Origin: Pelagivirga sediminicola
GTDB taxonomy: Bacteria; Pseudomonadota; Alphaproteobacteria; Rhodobacterales; Rhodobacteraceae
Assembly (NCBI RefSeq): GCF_003072125.1
Contig: NZ_QCYH01000001.1
Span: forward strand, 1-64,000
DNA length: 64,000 nt
Direction of reading: 5' to 3'
A model generated the notes under the pieces. That model was not told the DNA's origin, ran no database searches, and saw only the letters and a list, made by a program, of their open reading frames with translations. Within the stretch, counting starts at the first letter, position 1. The number at the start of each line of letters is the position of its first letter. The position numbers and the translations under genes were made by a program. Shown here in pieces: positions 27,640 to 36,069 of this stretch.

Positions 27640-28560
27640 ATGGGATGCTCGCCGTCGCCAGAAGAAATCGTTGCCGCCCATATGGCGGGGGCCGTACCGG
27701 AACGCAGTGATGAGATAAGGGCTTTGTGGATACGGTATCACCCGGAAGTCATCGTAGCTCAGGATGCGAAGCACATCACGCTGAATGCAACCAAAGACCG
27801 GATCAAGTTCGATGCGAAGACGATGGACGTATTCTGGCTTATCGGCTTCAGCGGCTGGCGGGCCATCGAGTGCTATTCGCCCCATGTCACAGTATCAGCC
27901 GTCTCAGGCCAAACGATCGAACGGATCATTGCGGACGATGAGGGGCTTGCCGAGATTGAGTTTGCATACAAGGAGCGGCGCGCCGCTGCGCAATCACTGA
28001 TCGACGCCACTGACCAGGCAACCGCACCATGGCCGCCCGACTTGCCGCGGCCGAACTCCAGTCGCGACGCTGCCTGTGATCCTCAATACAAGGCTGCTTT
28101 CGATCTCACTTGCCTCGCCGTAGCGTTCACGCTGTTCCATGAATTCCGCCACGTCATGCTCGATCGGGACGAACAGCGTCCGCAGGATCTAAGAGAAGAG
28201 GAACTCGCATGCGATGTCTGGGCGCGTGAATTCATGACCGCCAAACTCGCAGCTTATGCGCAATATCACGGCCATGACTATCACGAGGTATTGCGCAAGC
28301 GCTCAATGGGCTTCGCTCTTGCAGCCCTGATACTCCATGAGATCACTCCGGTCTGGGATCACGGCGGCAATAATGCCTATTTTTCGGTAGGGACCCGTCT
28401 GCAGACAATCATCGAGAACACGCCGCTTCCCGACGACGACCATTTCTGGGTGCTCGCCGCTTCATTGCTAATCGGGATATTTCGGCAGAAGGGGCAGTCG
28501 ATTTCGGCGCCGCCCACGAAGCCTCGCTCGCTCACGCGTCATCTTTTGGCAGGTCTGTAG
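27640..28560 (+). CDS. HExxH metallopeptidase, Lit-like (gene 3 of cluster)
   Basis: The protein has 306 residues. A zinc-peptidase motif is clear: TLFHEFRHVMLDRDE, with HEFRH at about 167-171, followed by EEELACDVWAREF near 186-198, which offers the third ligand. The N-terminal section (FDAKTMDVFWLIGFSGW) and the overall length recall the Lit phage-exclusion peptidases (family U49), which cut EF-Tu during phage infection. ImmA/IrrE-like peptidases are the main alternative. It lies three bases after the second STAND gene, so a shared function is likely. It could be an effector, or a protease that acts on a partner protein. Confidence 0.65.
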   Translation: MGCSPSPEEIVAAHMAGAVPERSDEIRALWIRYHPEVIVAQDAKHITLNATKDRIKFDAKTMDVFWLIGFSGWRAIECYSPHVTVSAVSGQTIERIIADDEGLAEIEFAYKERRAAAQSLIDATDQATAPWPPDLPRPNSSRDAACDPQYKAAFDLTCLAVAFTLFHEFRHVMLDRDEQRPQDLREEELACDVWAREFMTAKLAAYAQYHGHDYHEVLRKRSMGFALAALILHEITPVWDHGGNNAYFSVGTRLQTIIENTPLPDDDHFWVLAASLLIGIFRQKGQSISAPPTKPRSLTRHLLAGL

Positions 28561-28709
28561 GCGACCGGAATGCCGGCCCCGATAATGCGTCCGGCGCGGT
28601 TGGTCGAGAGCCGCAAGACTACTCCCCGGCAACCATTTGCCGCAAGACCCGTCGCGGTGGAACCTTCACCTCTTCACGAGCCTTTAGAGCACTGGTTTGG
28701 TGTCGAAAT

Positions 28710-29177
28710 TCAAAATCTTTTCGGAGTGCTGCTCTCCGGAACTTCCAGTAGCGCATTGTCAGTTTTCAACCAACTGGCAACCCGTGCCGTCGCTTCAGCG
28801 ACTTGATCCGGCTTTCGCAACGCGCATTCCCATACCGTGGCCACACGCCATCCCGCCTCAGCAAGAGCCTCCCGAACCTTCTGATCACGCGCGACATTGG
28901 CTGCGAACTTAGCTTGCCAGAATTCGGGGCGGCTCGCCGGGATGGTCGCGTAGCGGCAATCTTGGTGACGATGCCAGAAACAGCCATGTACGAAAACGAC
29001 AGCGCCGAACTTGGGAAAGAGCAAGTCGGGACGTCCGGGTACATCCCTAGCGTGCAGGCGGTAGCGCAGGCCAATGGCATGCAGCGCGCTGCGCAGCGCC
29101 TTCTCGGGCTTTGTATCCTTGCCTCTGATCCCGGCCATCATCCGGGAACGGGTTGCCGTGTCCACGATATCAGCCAC
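28710..29177 (-). CDS. vsr: Very short patch repair endonuclease Vsr
   Basis: The protein has 155 residues, the usual Vsr length. Family motifs are present: SRMMAGIRGKDTKPE at the N-terminus, GRPDLLFPKFGAVVFVHGCFWH with the catalytic Asp and the metal-binding HGCFWH, and RDQKVREALAEAGWRVATVWECAL. Vsr nicks at T:G mismatches that arise when 5-methylcytosine deaminates. It therefore pairs with the C5 methyltransferase divergently encoded next door. It converges with the peptidase gene of the STAND cluster, with about 150 bp between the two ends. Confidence 0.9.
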   Translation of the reverse strand: MADIVDTATRSRMMAGIRGKDTKPEKALRSALHAIGLRYRLHARDVPGRPDLLFPKFGAVVFVHGCFWHRHQDCRYATIPASRPEFWQAKFAANVARDQKVREALAEAGWRVATVWECALRKPDQVAEATARVASWLKTDNALLEVPESSTPKRF

Positions 29178-29242
29178 AAGTCACCTGGCCATTGATTTCA
29201 CAAGTGTTATACATGTTTCAGTACGCATTCGGAGGGTTCGGC
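29178..29242. promoter_or_regulatory. Divergent vsr-dcm intergenic region
   Basis: The 65 bp between the vsr start and the preferred dcm start include TATACA at 29208-29213, a plausible -10 for the rightward operon, and GGAGGG at 29231-29236 as a ribosome-binding site for a TTG start at 29243. No -35 box with proper spacing is evident; a TTGATT at 29192 is only 10 bp away. Confidence 0.4.
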
Positions 29243-30841
29243 TTGTCTTCCAGTATTGGCATCGTTGATCTATTTGCAGGCCCTGGAGGGCTTGGCGAAG
29301 GCTTTTCCGCCTTTCATGATAAGTCTGGCTTTCGTCCATTCTCGATTGAAGTATCGATCGAGAAGGATTGCGCGGCACATGCAACGCTTCTGCTGCGCAG
29401 TTTCTTCCGAAAATTTGGTGGCAAGCCTCCCGCAGAATATTACGAGTTCCTCAACGGCAGTGAAAGTGAGCCGGACTGGTCGCGTCTCTATCCGAATCAG
29501 TGGGAGGCCGCGAGACACGAAGCGCGCTGCATGGAGCTTGGCTCGGAGCCGACCAGCCAGTTTCTGGCGTCGCGCATCGCGGAAATCCGAAGACACTACG
29601 GCGACCGTACCCTGCTTATCGGAGGTCCGCCCTGCCAAGCATACTCGCTTGTTGGTCGCTCGAGAAACGTGGGCATAGCCGACTATCTGCCACACAAGGA
29701 CGAACGTCATTTTCTCTATCAGAAATATGTGGATGTCCTGCGAGAGCTGGAGCCTGCAGCCTTTGTGATGGAGAATGTGAAGGGGATGCTGTCGTCTGCA
29801 ATCCAGGGTGATCGCATATTTCACAGGGTGATGGCCGACCTCAGATCGGCTGCGGGACCTGATAGCTATCGCCTCGTGGCTCTTGCTCCAGGAGGGAAGA
29901 TGGCAGATCGCGGCAGGGAGGTTGCGCCGCAGGACTTCATTGTTCGGATGGAGGATCATGGCGTGCCACAGGCCCGCCATCGCGTCATCATCATCGGATT
30001 GCGTCACGATATTGCGGACAATCTCCGCGACGGCGTCCTCCCACGGCTGTCGCCCTGGAATCCGTCAGTCACGGTTGGGGATCTGATCGGAACGATGCCG
30101 CGGCTGCGCAGTGGTCTCAGCCGAAACGACAATCCCGATGCGTGGCGAGAGGCCATTCTGAACGCAACGGATACTGTGACCCGGGAAGCTGCTGGCGTTC
30201 CCGAGGAATTCAGAGATGAATTCGCTGCCGCTGCATTGGAGGCAGGTACAGCGCTCGAGGCGACGCCCATCCTGAAGCGCTCGGCTGACCACGGAACAGG
30301 CCTGCCGAACTCGTGCCCTACCTGGCTGCGCGACTGGCTGATCGATGCCAATCTCGAACGACTCCCCAACAACGAAACACGTGGCCATATGGCGAGTGAC
30401 CTCGCACGATATCTGTTTGCCGCCGCGTTCGGACGTGCAGCTGGACGTTCGCCCAAGGCATCGGAATTTCCCACGGCGCTCGCGCCGAACCACAGAAACT
30501 GGGGAAGCGGAAAATTCGCGGACCGTTTCAGGGTGCAGATCGCGACCAGACCGGCAAGCACGGTAACCAGTCACATCTCGAAGGACGGCCACTACTTCAT
30601 TCATCCCGACCCTTCCCAGTGCCGGAGTCTGACGGTCCGGGAAGCGGCGCGACTTCAGACCTTTCCCGACAACTATTTCTTCAAGGGGAATCGGACGCAG
30701 CAATACATTCAGGTCGGTAACGCCGTTCCGCCATTTCTCGCATTGCAGATTGCAGAATGCCTCTGGGAGATCATCGGCAAAACCGAGGGCGGTACGGAAG
30801 GCGTCGCCGATCTACCAGTGCAGGGGACGATCGAGAGTTGA
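29243..30841 (+). CDS. dcm: DNA (cytosine-5) methyltransferase
   Basis: The protein has 532 residues from a TTG start at 29243. I prefer TTG because GGAGGG lies six bases upstream and the SAM-binding motif IVDLFAGPGGLGEGF follows after a few residues. An ATG at 29213 is the alternative. Motif IV GGPPCQAYSLVG (catalytic Cys near 131), motif VI ENVKGM near 177, motif VIII QARHRVIIIG and motif X VQVGNAVPPFLA near 489-500 are all intact. The long insert between motifs VIII and IX includes the target-recognition region. The specificity is unknown. It is the first gene of an overlapping five-gene operon. Confidence 0.9.
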   Translation: MSSSIGIVDLFAGPGGLGEGFSAFHDKSGFRPFSIEVSIEKDCAAHATLLLRSFFRKFGGKPPAEYYEFLNGSESEPDWSRLYPNQWEAARHEARCMELGSEPTSQFLASRIAEIRRHYGDRTLLIGGPPCQAYSLVGRSRNVGIADYLPHKDERHFLYQKYVDVLRELEPAAFVMENVKGMLSSAIQGDRIFHRVMADLRSAAGPDSYRLVALAPGGKMADRGREVAPQDFIVRMEDHGVPQARHRVIIIGLRHDIADNLRDGVLPRLSPWNPSVTVGDLIGTMPRLRSGLSRNDNPDAWREAILNATDTVTREAAGVPEEFRDEFAAAALEAGTALEATPILKRSADHGTGLPNSCPTWLRDWLIDANLERLPNNETRGHMASDLARYLFAAAFGRAAGRSPKASEFPTALAPNHRNWGSGKFADRFRVQIATRPASTVTSHISKDGHYFIHPDPSQCRSLTVREAARLQTFPDNYFFKGNRTQQYIQVGNAVPPFLALQIAECLWEIIGKTEGGTEGVADLPVQGTIES

Positions 30842-32340
30842 TGGCAACAGATGATCTGAAAGCGGTCCTGAGGCGGGAAAGGGTTCCCCCGCGTGCCTCC
30901 CTCCTCATCGAGAGCATGAGGGATATCGGCTATTCCCTGCAGACGGCGGTTTCCGATGTCATCGACAATTCCATCACGGCCGGCGCGAGGAACATCGAAC
31001 TCCTTGCGGATACGACAAGCGATGTTCCCGCTATCGGTCTCATCGATGACGGCTCGGGCATGTCTGAGAGTGAGTTGCTCGAGGCGATGCGTCCCGGAAC
31101 ACGCAGCCCGCTCGAAGATCGGCCAGATCATGATCTTGGCCGCTTCGGACTGGGCCTGAAGACGGCGTCCTTTTCGCAATGCCGAAGGCTGACGGTGGTT
31201 ACGCGCAAGGCCGGGATCACCTCCTGTGCCGCCTGGGATCTCGATACCGTTGCCGAGACTGATGAATGGTATGTGGAGTTTCCGGACAGCACCGCCGGCA
31301 CCCCTTGGGCAGACCGGCTCCAGCAAGACGGCACGCTCGTGGTCTGGGAGAAACTCGATCGCCTAGTTGACCCTAGGAACGAGGCCGACAGAAGAAACCT
31401 TGTTCGACAGATCGATGAGACAGCATCCCACTTGGAACTCGTGTTTCACAGGTTCCTTGCCGGGGAGCCGGGTCTGAAACGTGTCTCGATATTCCTGAAT
31501 GGCCGCAGGTTGAAGCCATTCGATCCGTTTCACTCCCGCCATCTGGCGACGACATTCGGGGACGAGGAGGTGTTCCGTCTCGGTGACGGGGAGATCCGCA
31601 TCCAGCCCGTGACCCTCCCGCACCACAAGAAGGTAACGGCCGATGAGTGGAATCGATATGCCGGCCCTGAAGGGTACATCAAGAACCAGGGGTTCTATCT
31701 CTACCGTGAGAAGCGTCTAATCATTCACGGAACCTGGTTCAATCTGGCCCGGCAGTCGGAATTGACGAAGCTTTCCCGTGTCCGGATCGACATGCCCAAC
31801 GGCATGGATGCCGAGTGGAAGATCGATGTCAAGAAGGCGTCCGCCCAGCCGCCGGCACCAGTTCGAGACCGGCTTCGCAGGATCATCGAAGTCATCGGGG
31901 CAGGCTCAAGGCGCGCCTATACCTCACGCGGACGGAAACTGGTCAGCGATAATCGGTTGCCTGTCTGGACGAGAAGCCAGGACAAGAACCAGATTTCCTA
32001 TGGGCTGAATCCGGATCATCCGGCATTCAGTCATTTCTCGAACACCCTTGGCGATGAGCAGAAGCGGGAGTTTGCCCGGTTGCTTGATTTAATAGCATCG
32101 ACAATTCCAATTGATACGTTCTTTGCCGACGTCAGCTCCCATCCGGAAAGTGTGTCCACAAGGATGCTGGATGAAGAAGCATTCGCGGGCCTTGTCACGC
32201 AAACCTACCTGACCCTGAAGTCCGGTGATTTGTCCGACGATGATGTTCGGCTGATGATGTCTTCCGCCGAACCATTTCGCTCGAACTGGAAGGCGGCAGA
32301 AGAAGCCATTAGCGTTCTAGCGAGGGGTAATGAGGGATGA
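30841..32340 (+). CDS. MORC/MutL-like GHKL ATPase
   Basis: The protein has 499 residues. GHKL ATPase motifs appear in order: DVIDNSITAGA near 39-49 (N box with Asp-Asn), LIDDGSGMSE near 67-76 (G1 box), and LGRFGLGLKTAS near 99-110 (G2 box). The ATP lid is followed by an S5-like domain and a C-terminal region of unknown fold. Comparative work by Iyer, Abhiman and Aravind linked such bacterial MutL/MORC homologues to restriction-modification clusters. Its start overlaps the methyltransferase stop in a TGATG arrangement. It may act as a DNA clamp or loop-forming motor for the nuclease genes downstream. Confidence 0.8.
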   Translation: MATDDLKAVLRRERVPPRASLLIESMRDIGYSLQTAVSDVIDNSITAGARNIELLADTTSDVPAIGLIDDGSGMSESELLEAMRPGTRSPLEDRPDHDLGRFGLGLKTASFSQCRRLTVVTRKAGITSCAAWDLDTVAETDEWYVEFPDSTAGTPWADRLQQDGTLVVWEKLDRLVDPRNEADRRNLVRQIDETASHLELVFHRFLAGEPGLKRVSIFLNGRRLKPFDPFHSRHLATTFGDEEVFRLGDGEIRIQPVTLPHHKKVTADEWNRYAGPEGYIKNQGFYLYREKRLIIHGTWFNLARQSELTKLSRVRIDMPNGMDAEWKIDVKKASAQPPAPVRDRLRRIIEVIGAGSRRAYTSRGRKLVSDNRLPVWTRSQDKNQISYGLNPDHPAFSHFSNTLGDEQKREFARLLDLIASTIPIDTFFADVSSHPESVSTRMLDEEAFAGLVTQTYLTLKSGDLSDDDVRLMMSSAEPFRSNWKAAEEAISVLARGNEG

Positions 32341-35063
32341 GCAACGAACTGCGGGATCTCCGCGACATGGTGGGCGCCGTTCTCGCGAGGCGGCTGCCAA
32401 CGCCCGACATGATCCGCGAGCAGATCGAGCACGTCCGGAAGCTCTTTTCTTCCGTGACCGACGAGCAGGCTGAAGCGCTCGCCATGGAATTCGAACATGT
32501 TCATGGCGTCACCATGGACATCGGTTCAACGCTTGAAGATCCCGGCTTCGAGAAATGGCTCGATGATGCACGGTCGGAGATCGACTTCTTTTTCTGGGAG
32601 CGTTATCGGCGACTGCTCGCCGAACGAGGTTTCTCCGGCCAGGTACTTGCCACGCTGGACAGCGTGACGGATCGCACCCTCGGCCTTCTCGAAAACCCGA
32701 AGAAGGAGGGAAAGTGGGATCGGCGGGGAATGGTCGTCGGACACGTCCAGTCCGGCAAGACGGCGAATTACATCGGTCTCCTGTCGAAGGCGGCGGATGC
32801 CGGTTACGAGGTGATTATCATCATCGCCGGAATTCATAACAATCTTCGCAGTCAGACACAGTCGCGAATTGATGAGGGGTTCACAGGGTTCGACAGCTCC
32901 AAGCTACAAATGAATCGCCACGGGGCCGAGAGCATCATTGGCGTCGGACGCTACGATTCCAGCCGACGGCCGAACGCCTTCACCAATACCCTGAGGGACT
33001 TCAACAAGCAGACCGCCACCAGCATCGGCATTCCGCTCGAGAACCTGAAACAGCCGGCGGTTTTCGTGATCAAGAAGAATTCAAGCACGCTGAAGAATCT
33101 TCTCGAATGGCTGAAGGAGCACAATGCAAGGAGAGGAACGTCATCGATTAGTGCCCCCATGTTGCTGATTGATGACGAGGCCGACAACGCGTCAATCAAC
33201 ATCAAGAAGGGAAACGATGAAGTGTCGCGGATAAACGGGCAGATCCGCCAGTTGCTCGATGTCTTCGACCGCAGCTGCTACGTCGGTTACACCGCGACCC
33301 CCTTCGCGAACATCTTCATCGATCCCGACAGCGACGACGAGATGTTCGGCGCAGACCTCTTCCCCCGAGATTTTATCGTCAGCCTCGATCCGCCGGACAA
33401 CTATTTCGGCGCCTCCCGGGTTTTCCTGACCGATCCGGATGATGCATCCGGAACGTCGGTCGTGCGCCATATCGAGGACAACGAAGACCTGCTGCCCCTG
33501 AAGCACCCTAGGACCCACGTCGTAGCCGGACTGCCCGAGAGCCTCGAAAATGCGGTCAGATCGTTCATCGTCGGACGCGCCATTCGCCTCGTTCGTGGGC
33601 ATGAACGGGTGCACAATTCCATGCTGGTCAACGCGTCGCGCTTCACCGATGTTCAGCGCCAGCTGCGCAATGAAATCCACAATCGCATCAACACGATCAG
33701 AGGCAACATTCGGGTCAATGGCTCCAGCCCGGAACGGGAGGCGCTCCGAGATCCGGAAATCGGAGCCCTGAAACGCGTGTTCGACGCTGAATTCGCCGCT
33801 TGCGGGGTTTCATGGACGGAGGTGCAGAACCGCCTCTGGGACAGTATCAGCCCGATCAACGTGGTCGAGGTAAACAGTCGATCGTCCGATTCCCTCGACT
33901 ACGACGCGCACAGGAGAACCGGTCTGAACATCATCGCAGTCGGGGGATTCTCCCTTTCCCGCGGCCTGACGCTGGAAGGGCTCATGGTCAGCTATTTCCT
34001 GCGAAACTCGATGATGTACGACACGCTGATGCAAATGGGACGCTGGTTCGGTTATCGGCCTGGCTACGATGACCTCTGCCGCGTCTGGATGCTGGAGGAA
34101 GCTGAGGGCTGGTACGCGCATATCGCTGAGTCGATCGAGGAATTGCGCGATGAGTTGCGCCGCATGGAGGCCGCGAATGCAACTCCGCGGGAGTTTGGCC
34201 TCAAGGTACGCAGCCATCCCGACACTCTCATCGTGACCGCACGGAACAAGATGGGGTCCGGGGAACGCCTGGTGGTTTCGATCGGGCTGGCCAATCAGTT
34301 TGTCGAGACTGCGATGCTTCGTCGGGATGATAAGAGTCTCAAGGCCAATCGCAAGGCTGCCGTCGACCTCGCAAAATGCCTCAGATCAACTGGACATGCG
34401 CCCGAGACGGGAGAAGACATCGGGGGTGGCAAGCTTGTCAGGCAGGTTTCCGTTTCTCATGTGATCGACTTTCTGGCGGCCTTCCAGAATCATCAGGGCT
34501 CCTTCCTGACCGAGACGGATCCCATTCGGAAATATATTGAAGATCGAATTGGGACCGAATTGTCCGAATGGGACGTCTTCTTCTCGGGCCTGCGTCGCGC
34601 GACCGAAAGATCACTCGTCGACGACAGTCTCGGCTTCAAGATCATTTGTCAGCGCAGGGCGGCCGGCAAAAGAAGTGATGACAAGACACTGCTCGTCACC
34701 GAAAAGCAGCGTGTCTCGTCGCGCGGGATCGAGGCGGTCGGGTTGACCGAAGACGAAGTATCCGCGGCGAGAAAGGGGTACCGCAATGAGACCGACCCGC
34801 CGCGTTCCAGTGATCGCCTGAACTATCCCGACCGAATCTATCGCCGCGTGCGAAAGCGGCCTTTGCTGGTTGTGCATCTGCTTGCCATTGGTGAGGAAGA
34901 CGAGGATCTGAGCAAATCCGATCCCGTGGTAGCATGGAGCATAAGCTTCCCGCGTACCGATCATGAAGAGAAGAAGGTCGAGTACGTCGTCAACACGACT
35001 TGGTTCCGCGAGAGGTACCAGGAAGAGGAGGACGAGGACGAGGCAGAGGGTGACGATGACTGA
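32337..35063 (+). CDS. Z1-domain superfamily 2 helicase-like ATPase
   Basis: The protein has 908 residues. Walker A GHVQSGKTANYIGLL lies near 135-149, the Walker B-type LLIDDEADNASIN near 277-289, and YVGYTATPFANIF near 316-328 (motif III). The Z1 region of the second lobe contains GGFSLSRGLTLEGL and LMQMGRWFGYRPGYDDL near 565-580 with the arginine finger candidates. The C-terminal 250 residues are variable and end in an acidic tail. It is the motor of the predicted restriction complex. It overlaps the upstream gene by 4 bases and the next gene by 8, so the five genes form one transcript. Confidence 0.85.
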   Translation: MSNELRDLRDMVGAVLARRLPTPDMIREQIEHVRKLFSSVTDEQAEALAMEFEHVHGVTMDIGSTLEDPGFEKWLDDARSEIDFFFWERYRRLLAERGFSGQVLATLDSVTDRTLGLLENPKKEGKWDRRGMVVGHVQSGKTANYIGLLSKAADAGYEVIIIIAGIHNNLRSQTQSRIDEGFTGFDSSKLQMNRHGAESIIGVGRYDSSRRPNAFTNTLRDFNKQTATSIGIPLENLKQPAVFVIKKNSSTLKNLLEWLKEHNARRGTSSISAPMLLIDDEADNASINIKKGNDEVSRINGQIRQLLDVFDRSCYVGYTATPFANIFIDPDSDDEMFGADLFPRDFIVSLDPPDNYFGASRVFLTDPDDASGTSVVRHIEDNEDLLPLKHPRTHVVAGLPESLENAVRSFIVGRAIRLVRGHERVHNSMLVNASRFTDVQRQLRNEIHNRINTIRGNIRVNGSSPEREALRDPEIGALKRVFDAEFAACGVSWTEVQNRLWDSISPINVVEVNSRSSDSLDYDAHRRTGLNIIAVGGFSLSRGLTLEGLMVSYFLRNSMMYDTLMQMGRWFGYRPGYDDLCRVWMLEEAEGWYAHIAESIEELRDELRRMEAANATPREFGLKVRSHPDTLIVTARNKMGSGERLVVSIGLANQFVETAMLRRDDKSLKANRKAAVDLAKCLRSTGHAPETGEDIGGGKLVRQVSVSHVIDFLAAFQNHQGSFLTETDPIRKYIEDRIGTELSEWDVFFSGLRRATERSLVDDSLGFKIICQRRAAGKRSDDKTLLVTEKQRVSSRGIEAVGLTEDEVSAARKGYRNETDPPRSSDRLNYPDRIYRRVRKRPLLVVHLLAIGEEDEDLSKSDPVVAWSISFPRTDHEEKKVEYVVNTTWFRERYQEEEDEDEAEGDDD

Positions 35064-36069
35064 AGCCGCCGATCCCTGGAAAGACCTGTCACCGCCGGCG
35101 CAGTCGTCTACCGCAAGTGGCCGTCGTGTGGATCCGGAGTTGCAGTGGGGTCTGTTCTGGGCCGTGGACGTCGATGGCAGCTGTCTTCTCATCTTGCAGC
35201 ATGCGCCGGAGAACCGGCCCAGGAACAAGCTGCCTAACATGCGAGGTCTCGGGATCGAAACGCGCCTGCCGCAGGGCGGGAGCCATGCGCTTCTGGTCAT
35301 ACGTCTCAGGGACAATGAGCAGCGGGAGATCTTTCATCGGTTGTGCCTTGATATCATCGCGGCAACCCGTCTCGCGCGCTCCGAACAGGACGCCATCGAA
35401 CGGTTCCTCGCCCGTACCTGGCGCTGGCACCGGCTTCTGCGCGGAGGCCGAGACGAGAGGCTGTCCGACGAAGAGCAAAAGGGCCTGATCGGGGAACTCC
35501 GCTTGATGGGGCAGCACCTGTTTCCATCAATCGGCATCGACGCATCCATCAGGTCTTGGACGGGGCCTCTTGATGCGCCAAAAGATTTCGAGGTTGGACG
35601 TGTCTGCATCGAAGTGAAGGCGCGACGGGGTGCCGCTACTCCCTTTGTCTCCATCTCGACTGAGCACCAGCTCGACACAACCGGGGTCGATGCCCTGTTC
35701 CTGAATGTTGCCGAGGTGACCGGTACTTCCGAGGATGATCCCAAGGGGCTTTCGATGACGGATGTCGTGCAAAGCGTTCTGGATGAGATTCAGGCGCACG
35801 GCCCTTCTATTGTTGATCTGTTCGAGGAAAGATTGCTCGCGGTCGGGTTCGACTGGGCAGACGACTACTCCGACAGGAAATGGCTCATGGGCCCCGACCA
35901 TCTGTTCGAGGTGGTCGGGGACTTTCCGCGGATAACGCCGGACATGTACCCCGCTGGTGTCACCAGCGTGCGATATTCGATCGCGCTTCAGGATTGCGAG
36001 GCGTTCCGGACCGATCACGCTCGGATGACATCGCTGTTGGCAGGAGGCACGAATGGCGATCGGCGTTGA
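35056..36069 (+). CDS. DUF4420-type PD-(D/E)XK motif protein
   Basis: The protein has 337 residues from the ATG at 35056, 8 bases inside the Z1 gene. The nuclease-like core lies near 165-205: LRLMGQHLFPSIG, then WTGPLDAPKDFEVG, RVCIEVKARRG (the Glu-x-Lys) and FVSISTEHQLDTTG. The segment following is typical of the DUF4420 family, found in Z1-AIPR clusters. It is the probable cutting subunit. The N-terminal third (ELQWGLFWAVDVDG, LPNMRGLGIETRL) has no motif I recognise. The catalytic residues appear intact, so activity is plausible. Confidence 0.8.
   Translation: MTEAADPWKDLSPPAQSSTASGRRVDPELQWGLFWAVDVDGSCLLILQHAPENRPRNKLPNMRGLGIETRLPQGGSHALLVIRLRDNEQREIFHRLCLDIIAATRLARSEQDAIERFLARTWRWHRLLRGGRDERLSDEEQKGLIGELRLMGQHLFPSIGIDASIRSWTGPLDAPKDFEVGRVCIEVKARRGAATPFVSISTEHQLDTTGVDALFLNVAEVTGTSEDDPKGLSMTDVVQSVLDEIQAHGPSIVDLFEERLLAVGFDWADDYSDRKWLMGPDHLFEVVGDFPRITPDMYPAGVTSVRYSIALQDCEAFRTDHARMTSLLAGGTNGDRR

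Noticed and set aside
28570..28806. 78-codon plus-strand frame after the peptidase gene
   Set aside because: It overlaps the end of vsr on the other strand, has low-complexity Pro/Arg/Ser content and no family likeness.
29192..29213. Full promoter for the methyltransferase from TTGATT and TATACA
   Set aside because: The boxes are only 10 bases apart, far from the usual 16-18, so I list the -10 as tentative without a -35.
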